Source: Streptomyces sp. NRRL S-340
Lineage (GTDB): Bacteria > Actinomycetota > Actinomycetes > Streptomycetales > Streptomycetaceae
DNA length: 64,000 nucleotides
Reading direction: 5' to 3'
Assembly (NCBI RefSeq): GCF_000720185.1
Contig: NZ_JOIY01000041.1
Span: forward strand, 1 to 64,000
This document shows positions 58,381-64,000 of the stretch, piece by piece (position 1 is the stretch's first letter; each line of letters starts with the position of its first letter). The position numbers and the translations under genes were made by a program. The notes beneath the pieces are model-generated. The model was not told the origin of the DNA. It saw only the letters and a list, made by a program, of their open reading frames with translations, and ran no database searches.

Positions 58381-59001
58381 TCAGATGCTCGTCCATGCGT
58401 CGAGGAACGCCTGCCGCCTGCCGGGGTCAGCCGATCTGCAGTCCGCGTGCAGGACCCGCCAGGCCGTGAGTTCGAGGTCCCGCAGCCACAGCTCACCGAG
58501 GAGCCGCGTCTTCAGGTCGGGGAGGTGATCGGATTCGGTGAGCGCTTGGCCGATCACCTCGCCGGCTGCGACGCGCTGGGGCGGTGTCATCTCATCGACG
58601 GCCGAGAGGATCTGCCCGGCCAGGTCGGCTCCTTCTCCGGCCAGCGAACGCAGCACCAGGTCCCTGATGTTGGCCGGCAGGAGGTAGGCGGTGCCCGACG
58701 ACCTCCACAGGCTCGACCAGAATTGTTCCCCCGCCTCGGTGGGGGCGGGGAGCGCCGCCAGCAGCCCGAGGAGGTGCGCGGTGGCCGCGTAGCCGTCGCA
58801 ATGGGCTGATGCGAGGACCGCGATGTCGGCGACGCGCTCCACGTCGAGCCGGTGAGCTTCGAGTTGTGGGGACAGTCCTAGTCGTTGCTCCACGTGATGT
58901 GAGAGCGGGTCGGATGCGTCGGGACGGAACTCGGGGAGCATCGGCTGTCCTTGGGCGTTGTCGAGAAGCGGTACGCGGTCGAGGATCTCGATCGTTCCCA
59001 C
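58381..59001 (-). CDS. Hypothetical helical protein
   Basis: 206 residues: GTIEILDRVPLLDNAQGQPM, HRLDVERVADIAVLASAHCD, AATAHLLGLLAALPAPTEAG, FWSSLWRSSGTAYLLPANIR and LRDLELTAWRVLHADC. Codon bias is good and the frame uninterrupted, so it is very likely a gene. It is mostly helical, without signal or membrane segments. I do not recognise a family. Confidence 0.7.
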   Translation of the reverse strand: MGTIEILDRVPLLDNAQGQPMLPEFRPDASDPLSHHVEQRLGLSPQLEAHRLDVERVADIAVLASAHCDGYAATAHLLGLLAALPAPTEAGEQFWSSLWRSSGTAYLLPANIRDLVLRSLAGEGADLAGQILSAVDEMTPPQRVAAGEVIGQALTESDHLPDLKTRLLGELWLRDLELTAWRVLHADCRSADPGRRQAFLDAWTSI

Positions 59002-59162
59002 CGTCGGCCCGTCTTACACAGCTTCCGCGACCTCAGTCGGGCGGTGGATCGCAGGGGCTCACCCTCACTCGGCGGCGAACGGGCTACCGCCGGTGATGTC
59101 GGTCCGGTGGCACGAAGAGGACCTCCGTGAACGTTGTCCGGACCGCCTCCTAGCATGGCCAC

Positions 59163-60002
59163 ATGGCCACCAGCGACGCCCGGAAGTCCCGCGTGGAACG
59201 GGAAGTTCCGCCCCGGGACGACTCCGACGAGAAAGACGAGAAAGAGGTCCCCTCCGTGCCGACGGAAGGAGAGGGGAATGGCTCAGCCGGTCTCGCCCCC
59301 TCTCCGCACGGCCGTGCCGGTGCGGTGCTTCGCCCGGTTGCCGCTCTGGTGGAGCGGGCGACCGACCTGGCCGAGCCGGTCAAGCCGAAGCTACGCGGCT
59401 GGCTCCACGCGGCGATGGTCCCCGCCTCGTTGAGCGCCGGCATCGTCCTGATCTCCCTGGCCCGGACGCAGGAGGCGGCCCTGGCCTGCACCGTCTACTC
59501 CGTCACCGCGTGGCTGCTGTTCGGGACGAGCACCGTCTACCACCTGGGCACCTGGGGCCCGTTGGGCGAGGCCGTTCTGCGCCGCCTCGACCACGCCAAC
59601 ATTTTCCTGATCATCGCCGGCACCTGCACCCCACTGGCCGTGCTCCTCCTCGCCCCTGACCAGCGAGCCCTGCTGCTGTGGATCGTATGGACGGGCGCGC
59701 TGGCCGGTACAGCCTTCCGCGTCCTGTGGGTCAAAGCCCCACGCTGGCTGTACACCCCCTGCTACGTGGCCCTGGGGTGGGCGCCGGTGCGTTTCCTGCC
59801 CGACTTCCTGCACAACGGCGGAGCTGCCATACCCGCACTGATGGTGACCGGTGGTCTCCTCTACAGCGCGGGCGCGGTGGTCTACGCCCTCCAGCGCCCG
59901 GACCCCTCACCGCGCTGGTTCGGCTTCCACGAGGTGTTCCACGCCCTGACGGTGGCAGCCTTCACCGCGCACTACATCGCCATCTCCATGGCCGCCTGCT
60001 GA
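59163..60002 (+). CDS. Hemolysin III/PAQR-family membrane protein
   Basis: 279 residues. A charged 75-residue cytosolic leader precedes seven hydrophobic segments. Family motifs: RGWLHAAMVPASLSAGIVLI (His in the first helix), STVYHLGTW (S-x3-H), RRLDHANIFLIIAGTCTPLA (Asp-His) and FHEVFHALTVAAFTAHYIAI (H-x3-H). These His/Asp/Ser residues form the PAQR zinc site. The role is probably membrane-lipid hydrolysis or homeostasis; haemolysis is not established for most members. A strong terminator follows. Confidence 0.92.
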   Translation: MATSDARKSRVEREVPPRDDSDEKDEKEVPSVPTEGEGNGSAGLAPSPHGRAGAVLRPVAALVERATDLAEPVKPKLRGWLHAAMVPASLSAGIVLISLARTQEAALACTVYSVTAWLLFGTSTVYHLGTWGPLGEAVLRRLDHANIFLIIAGTCTPLAVLLLAPDQRALLLWIVWTGALAGTAFRVLWVKAPRWLYTPCYVALGWAPVRFLPDFLHNGGAAIPALMVTGGLLYSAGAVVYALQRPDPSPRWFGFHEVFHALTVAAFTAHYIAISMAAC

Positions 60003-60090
60003 ACACAGCGGTGCCATGGGCATGACCCCGGGTCGCGGTGCGGGCGAGGAGGCACGAGCAGCCGCCGCGCCGAGAGCGGCACGATACCGG

Positions 60091-60124
60091 TGAGGCCCGA
60101 CCGGCGTGTGCCGGTCGGGCCTCA
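60091..60124. terminator. Bidirectional terminator between hlyIII-like and convergent genes
   Basis: TGAGGCCCGACCGGC (60091-60105) and its perfect complement (60110-60124) flank a GTGT loop; a 15-bp stem between the converging genes ending at 60002 and 60143. Confidence 0.85.
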
Positions 60125-60142
60125 CGGCTCGCTCCGTTCGGC

Positions 60143-60469
60143 TCACACCTGCCCATAGGTCAGGCGGACGGGTGGAGTGCCGAGCGCTTCGGAAGCCCGC
60201 TGGTACGGGCTGGTCGTGAGCGCTGGTGCGACTGCGGGGCGGGTGCGGCAGGTGAAACCGAGGTGGCCCAGGGCCCTCAGCACCTCGCCGGTGCTGAAAT
60301 CGCGGCGGTCCTGGCGCGTGATGACCTGGCCGACCTGCTTGGCGGGGTAGTGGCGTCGCCCGATGATGACAAAGGCACCGGTGACCGGCTCGGGCTTGAC
60401 GCCCTTCATCGATTCCAGCACACCGCTCCTCGTCAGGTCGAACGGGAAGCGGGCGATGACACAGCGCAT
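60143..60469 (-). CDS. Conserved hypothetical protein downstream of the DEAD-box helicase
   Basis: 108 residues: MRCVIARFPFDLTRSGVLES, MKGVKPEPVTGAFVIIGRRH, YPAKQVGQVITRQDRRDFST and EVLRALGHLGFTCRTRPAVA. A compact basic protein recurrently found beside cold-shock/DEAD-box genes in Streptomyces. 53 bases after the helicase/CBS frame, same strand, so probably cotranscribed. Possibly nucleic-acid binding (basic, no catalytic motif); function unknown. Confidence 0.75.
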   Translation of the reverse strand: MRCVIARFPFDLTRSGVLESMKGVKPEPVTGAFVIIGRRHYPAKQVGQVITRQDRRDFSTGEVLRALGHLGFTCRTRPAVAPALTTSPYQRASEALGTPPVRLTYGQV

Positions 60470-60522
60470 GATGGCTCACAGGGAGTAGAGAGGACGGGGC
60501 CGAGCGTGCTGAGGAGGAGGGT

Positions 60523-60921
60523 TCAGCGGGAGAGGGCGAGCACGCCCGGAGCGCCGCCGTCTTCCGCGGCCATGGGCGGGATCCCGAGCCGCTGGTGACG
60601 CATCACGTGCTCGGCCCCGGGCATCGCCTCCGGCGAGGTTGCGGGCCCCAAGCCGCCGGGGATGTCGCGCAGCCGGACCCGGTCCGTGTATCCGGAGCCG
60701 TCACGGACAGCGGTGAGCCGGGCCAGGGTGACCAGGCCGATGCGCCGGCCGTCCTCGTCGCAGATCACCAGGTGGCCCGTGCGGGCGGCGGCCATGACCG
60801 AGAGCGCCACCTCGACGGTCATCGAGTCCCAGACCTGCGGCCCGGCGAAGACCATGGGATCGGCAGCCGCCCGTACGGCGTCGGTGCTCGTGGAACGGGG
60901 GTGCATCTGGACCAGCGTCAA
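60523..60921 (-). CDS. CBS-domain protein, possible independent start inside the helicase frame
   Basis: TTG 60921 is preceded, 6 bases away, by a perfect AGGAGG (60928-60933 complement), and the 132-residue product LTLVQMHPRSTSTDAVRAAA, VWDSMTVEVALSVMAAARTG, HLVICDEDGRRIGLVTLARL is a CBS pair of the usual size. The ribosome site argues that this was, and may still be, a separate gene although its frame is now continuous with the helicase. CBS pairs bind adenosyl ligands and regulate partner proteins. Confidence 0.6.
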   Translation of the reverse strand: MTLVQMHPRSTSTDAVRAAADPMVFAGPQVWDSMTVEVALSVMAAARTGHLVICDEDGRRIGLVTLARLTAVRDGSGYTDRVRLRDIPGGLGPATSPEAMPGAEHVMRHQRLGIPPMAAEDGGAPGVLALSR

Positions 60922-62427
60922 GAGGTGCCTCCTGCAGAGATGGGTCGGCTTCCTGAGCACGAGAGTTCTAGGGCGTGTTTCGAAAGTGGCGCCGTCCGCC
61001 CGAAGGGCGGGCCCCGCGGCGCCTGGTGCGTGTGATCGCAAGGCGGAGGGTCGTCCTCGTACCGGGCCGGAGGGGGCCTGGGCGCCGGTGATGCGGTGCA
61101 GGGCCTCCTCGCCGGGGCGGACCCGGGTGGTCTGCGGGACGATTCCGGCGGCCGCCATGACGCGGGTCATACCGCGGCGCTGGTTCGGGGTGACCAGGGT
61201 GACGACGCTGCCGGACTCGCCGGCCCGGGCGGTGCGGCCGCCGCGGTGCAGGTAGTCCTTGTGGTCGGTCGGCGGATCGACATTGACGACGAGGTCCAGG
61301 TTGTCGACGTGGATGCCGCGCGCGGCGACGTTGGTCGCCACCAGCACACTGACGTGCCCGGTCTTGAACTGCGCCAGCGTGCGGGTGCGCTGCGGCTGCG
61401 TCTTCCCTCCGTGCAGGGCGGCGGCCCGCACCCCGCTGCTCAGAAGATGCTCGGTGAGGCGGTCGACGGCGTGTTTGGTGTCGAGGAACATGATCACGCG
61501 GCCGTCGCGGGCGGCGATCTCGGTGGTGGCCGCGTGCTTGTCGGCACCGTGAACGTGGAGCACGTGGTGCTCCATCGTCGTGACCGCGCCGGCCGAGGGG
61601 TCGACGGAGTGCACGACGGGGTCGCTGAGGTAGCGGCGCACGAGCAGGTCGACGTTGCGGTCCAGGGTCGCGGAGAACAGCATGCGCTGCCCTCCGGGGC
61701 GGACCAGGTCGAGCAGGGCGGTGACCTGCGGCATGAAGCCCATGTCGGCCATCTGATCGGCCTCGTCGAGGACGGTGACGGAAACCTGGTCCAGCCGGCA
61801 GTCACCGCGGTCGATGAGGTCCTTGAGACGCCCGGGTGTGGCCACGACGACCTCCGCTCCCCCGCGCAGCACACCGGCCTGCCTGCCGATCGACATCCCG
61901 CCCACGACCGTGGCCAGCCGCAGCTTCACACAACGGGCGTACGGAGCGAGCGCGTCACTGACCTGCTGCGCCAGCTCACGCGTCGGTACGAGGATCAGCC
62001 CGAGTGGCTGCCTCGCGGCAGCACGCTGCCCGGCCACACGGGCCAGCAGCGCCAGCCCGAAGGCGAGGGTCTTACCGGAGCCGGTGCGCCCTCGTCCCAG
62101 GACATCGCGACCGGCGAGAGAGTTCGGCAGCGTGGCGGCCTGGATCGGGAACGGAACGGTCACGCCCTGTGAGCCGAGCGCGGCAAGGAGCTCCCTGGGC
62201 ATGTCGAGATCAGCGAAGCTCTCCACGGCGGGAAGCGTGGGGCTGATCGTCCTGGGGAGGACGAACTCACCCTGCGCCCGAGCAGGCCGGGGGCTGTGAC
62301 CACCGGAACGTGCCGACCCGCCAGGGCCGTTCGGGGCCGAAGAGCCGAATGTGCTGCCGCTCTTTCCTGAGCCGGCGCTGCCGTTACGTGCTCGGGTGAA
62401 GCGGTTGCTCGTGGATGTGCCGTTCAT
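60523..62427 (-). CDS. DEAD-box RNA helicase, reading frame continuous with a CBS-domain segment
   Basis: 634 residues. A 55-residue Ser/Gly/Arg leader is followed by the helicase core: VPFPIQAATLP (Q motif), GRTGSGKT (113-120), LVPTRELAQQV, GGMSIGRQ, VVVATPGRLKDLI, VLDEADQM, LFSATLD, VIMFLDTKHAVDRL, VLVATNVAARGIHVDN and HRGGRTARAG. It unwinds RNA duplexes, a cold-shock activity in this context since a cold-shock gene lies upstream. After about residue 445 the sequence becomes an Arg/Ala-rich stretch, and from residue 503 a CBS-type domain normally encoded separately. Loss of the helicase stop codon has probably fused them. Confidence 0.88.
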   Translation of the reverse strand: MNGTSTSNRFTRARNGSAGSGKSGSTFGSSAPNGPGGSARSGGHSPRPARAQGEFVLPRTISPTLPAVESFADLDMPRELLAALGSQGVTVPFPIQAATLPNSLAGRDVLGRGRTGSGKTLAFGLALLARVAGQRAAARQPLGLILVPTRELAQQVSDALAPYARCVKLRLATVVGGMSIGRQAGVLRGGAEVVVATPGRLKDLIDRGDCRLDQVSVTVLDEADQMADMGFMPQVTALLDLVRPGGQRMLFSATLDRNVDLLVRRYLSDPVVHSVDPSAGAVTTMEHHVLHVHGADKHAATTEIAARDGRVIMFLDTKHAVDRLTEHLLSSGVRAAALHGGKTQPQRTRTLAQFKTGHVSVLVATNVAARGIHVDNLDLVVNVDPPTDHKDYLHRGGRTARAGESGSVVTLVTPNQRRGMTRVMAAAGIVPQTTRVRPGEEALHRITGAQAPSGPVRGRPSALRSHAPGAAGPALRADGATFETRPRTLVLRKPTHLCRRHLLTLVQMHPRSTSTDAVRAAADPMVFAGPQVWDSMTVEVALSVMAAARTGHLVICDEDGRRIGLVTLARLTAVRDGSGYTDRVRLRDIPGGLGPATSPEAMPGAEHVMRHQRLGIPPMAAEDGGAPGVLALSR

Positions 62428-62706
62428 TCGGAACCTTCCTTGATGCGGCGCGTATCAAGGAATTCCCGTAGCGATGAGCGGCACGGAGAATCGCAAGAAT
62501 GGGCCGGATGGGATGCGAGAGAGAAGCTGGCCGAGCGCAGTCCGCGCGGGCGCCGGCAGAGGAAAGGCGACCGCGATGTCGGTGTGTCACTCGGGGGCCT
62601 CGGCCGCAGAGGAGTCAGGGCGAACATCCGCGGCCCCGAAGGGATCCGAGTACGGCTGGTGCCGGGTGCGGCATCTCGGATGAAACTGCTGCCGTGAGAT
62701 GCATGC

Positions 62707-62748
62707 AGCTGGGGCCCGCACCCCGAAGGATGCGGGCCCCAGCTGCAA
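62707..62748 (-). terminator. Terminator of the cold-shock gene
   Basis: GCAGCTGGGGCCCGCA (62707-62722) pairs perfectly with TGCGGGCCCCAGCTGC (62733-62748); a 16-bp stem, 10-base loop, 17 bases after the cold-shock stop. Confidence 0.88.
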
Positions 62749-62764
62749 GTATGTGTCAGCCGTG

Positions 62765-62968
62765 TCAGGCAGGAACGATGTTCTCGGCCGTCGGGCCCTT
62801 CTGGCCCTGAGCGATGTCGAAGTTCACCTTCTGGCCTTCGAGCAGCTCGCGGAAGCCCTGAGCGGCGATGTTCGAGTAGTGGGCGAACACGTCAGCGCCG
62901 CCACCCTCCTGCTCGATGAAGCCGAAGCCCTTTTCCGCGTTGAACCACTTCACAGTACCAGTAGCCAT
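62765..62968 (-). CDS. Cold-shock protein (CspA family)
   Basis: 67 residues: [20 protein letters not shown] contains RNP1 (K-G-F-G-F-I), then [20 protein letters not shown] with RNP2 (V-F-A-H) and [21 protein letters not shown] single OB fold that binds single-stranded RNA/DNA as a chaperone. GAAGGAG precedes ATG 62968. It has its own terminator, then the DEAD-box helicase gene on the same strand, together forming a cold-response cluster. Confidence 0.96.
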   Translation of the reverse strand: MATGTVKWFNAEKGFGFIEQEGGGADVFAHYSNIAAQGFRELLEGQKVNFDIAQGQKGPTAENIVPA

Positions 62969-63436
62969 GTCATTCTCCTTCGGAGCAGTGCAGCGGAATC
63001 CGCACCGTGCGGACGCCGTGTCGCCGCGATGATTGCCCCGACCGGAAAAGACCGGAATTACCAGGATCATTTCAGTGGCGCGAAGGCCGCCTGAAACGCA
63101 CCCGAAGTTTTGGGAACCACAACTGCAACTGACACCGACAGTAGCACGTCGGAGCGGCTTGCATGCGGCGAAAGATGCCACTTCGATTGCTGTGGCAATA
63201 AAGCTGTGTGCAGGTTCCGTCGAAACCCTCACTCCGGCGGAACAGATATGGAGGCAGCTGGAGGGCAGTATTCCGGGCAGTGAGGCTTTTCCCTCGTCGG
63301 TCCGAGCTGGTCGGCTGAAGGGTGAGGACACCCAGGACGAGGCTGGTGATCCGGGTGGCCGGGCGCCGGAGCTCGCACAGGCCCTCGGGGAGTATCCGAA
63401 CGGAAATCAGCGGTAGCCGCTGACGTGGCACGCTCG
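62969..63436. other. 468 bases upstream of the cold-shock gene
   Basis: The first 170 bases are less GC-rich and probably form the long 5' leader usual for cold-shock mRNAs. A minus-strand frame near 63300-63440 ([20 protein letters not shown]) has some protein character but no recognisable family. Nothing else seen. Confidence 0.45.
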
Positions 63437-64000
63437 TCACCGAGCGGGCTCGGCCTCCGTACGCGGACAGGGGACTTCCCCGTTCTGGAGGGCGGCGAAG
63501 TCGGCGTGGGCCTGTTCGATGGCTTCGGGGTACGCCTCGCGCTTGGCGTGCTCGGCGAGTGCCCGGTAGATGCTCGCGACGGAGGGGTTCTGTCCCTTGC
63601 GCTTGCCGGTGGGGATGATCAGGTCGGGCTGGATCTGCTCGACGGACTCGCCGTTCGCCCGGCGCCGCAGCACGGTGTGGAGCATGTCGTCGGTGATGAC
63701 CGGGGGCCTGCCGCCGTGCTTGCCCTTGCGGGCGGCGGTGTCGAGCCCCTCCAGGGTGAACTCGCGGATGTTCTCCCGCTCGGTCTCCGCCATCGCCGCG
63801 AAGAATGCGAACAGCAGCTTGCCCGGCCCGGTGGGGTCGTAGCTGCCGGGCAGGGGTCCGGCGAGCATCTCCAGTACCGGACCGCGGGCGGTGAGGTGGT
63901 CCGCCAGGGCGGTGAGTTCGGCGGCATCGCGGCCGAGCCGCTTCATCTCGTACACGGTGAAGTTGACCCGGCAGTGCGGGGCGTGCGCCTTGATCTCCCG
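63437..64000 (-). CDS. Serine recombinase (resolvase/invertase), 5' end beyond window
   Basis: 188 codons present, open to the window edge. VNFTVYEMKRLGRDAAELTA, LADHLTARGPVLEMLAGPLP, KLLFAFFAAMAETERENIRE and FTLEGLDTAARKGKHGGRPP are the resolvase-domain end and E-helix. A HTH-like region follows (MLHTVLRRRANGESVEQIQP) with a short tail. The catalytic Ser motif would lie upstream of the visible part. The fragment at 29544-29846 is a related recombinase. Possibly part of a Tn3-type or integrative element continuing to the right. Confidence 0.85.
   Translation of the reverse strand, partial: REIKAHAPHCRVNFTVYEMKRLGRDAAELTALADHLTARGPVLEMLAGPLPGSYDPTGPGKLLFAFFAAMAETERENIREFTLEGLDTAARKGKHGGRPPVITDDMLHTVLRRRANGESVEQIQPDLIIPTGKRKGQNPSVASIYRALAEHAKREAYPEAIEQAHADFAALQNGEVPCPRTEAEPAR

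Overview
The window is high-GC actinobacterial DNA, almost certainly from a Streptomyces or a close relative. This rests on codon usage (G/C at nearly every third position), a WhiB protein, an AfsR-type HTH/NB-ARC/TPR regulator, tripeptidyl-aminopeptidase and Tat-secreted hydrolase families, and transposases that read like Streptomyces IS5, IS630, IS110, IS1182, IS1380 and Tn3 members. Intact catabolic and regulatory pairs are interleaved with broken genes and IS debris at very high density, which is typical of a chromosome arm or large linear plasmid. All family names come from reading the translated sequence; no database search was run.

Region by region. (1) 1-7.5 kb: a frameshifted leucine-rich-repeat gene, a lipoprotein-like gene broken by a heptamer repeat, a Gfo/Idh/MocA oxidoreductase, an aldo/keto reductase divergent from a MarR regulator, a frameshifted immunity-like gene, and IS5 and IS630 scraps around a DUF1963 gene. 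(2) 7.5-19.3 kb: a CPBP membrane protease; an alpha/beta hydrolase-LysR-SDR module whose two outer genes carry the same 42-bp upstream element; FtsX, IS630, hydrolase and NTF2 relics; a secreted tripeptidyl aminopeptidase; and a desaturase/ferredoxin-reductase operon divergent from a PucR regulator. (3) 19.3-35.2 kb: the most rearranged part. It holds a quinone oxidoreductase beside a decapitated MerR gene, a type I-E-like CRISPR relic, a Ser/Thr kinase followed by two IS elements in tandem (the second carrying a passenger gene), a lipoprotein/SDR chimera, a secreted SGNH hydrolase, Tn3/recombinase debris, a truncated Mrr-like nuclease, an intact MerR-EthD pair, a TetR-SnoaL pair, and a VOC gene split by a 162-bp MITE. 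(4) 35.2-40.2 kb: a 750-residue HTH/NB-ARC/TPR protein, a DUF6262 protein and IS1380, P450, IS110 and ABC-transporter fragments, with a second CRISPR-like repeat lying between the P450 and IS110 breakpoints.

(5) 40.2-56.5 kb: a mostly intact metabolic island. It contains PucR and AraC regulators, several alpha/beta hydrolases (one with Ser replaced by Ala at the nucleophile), WhiB, an NADP/F420-type reductase with an inositol-monophosphatase-like protein, LysR, a pyruvate oxidase (PoxB type), a dehalogenase/epoxide-hydrolase-like enzyme, a secreted SMP-30-like propeller, a MaoC hydratase and a small lipoprotein. (6) 56.5-64 kb: IS3 and helicase-associated scraps, a MerR/BldC-like regulator, a hypothetical protein, a hemolysin-III/PAQR membrane protein, then a cold-shock group (cold-shock protein, DEAD-box helicase running into a CBS-domain segment, small conserved protein) and the 3' part of a serine recombinase cut by the window end.

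How genes work together. The recurrent unit is a regulator next to one or two small-molecule enzymes (MarR/AKR, LysR/hydrolase/SDR, PucR/desaturase, MerR/QOR, MerR/EthD, TetR/SnoaL, LysR/F420-reductase). In several cases the candidate operator is directly visible as a repeat, and twice the same operator occurs at two loci, which suggests small regulons. The most noteworthy signals are the mirrored LysR elements, the shared MerR operator left beside a broken MerR gene, the two CRISPR-like repeats at breakpoints, the IS5 element with an ADP-ribosylation/crystallin-J1-like passenger, the VOC gene that can be restored exactly by removing a MITE, and the pseudo-hydrolase.
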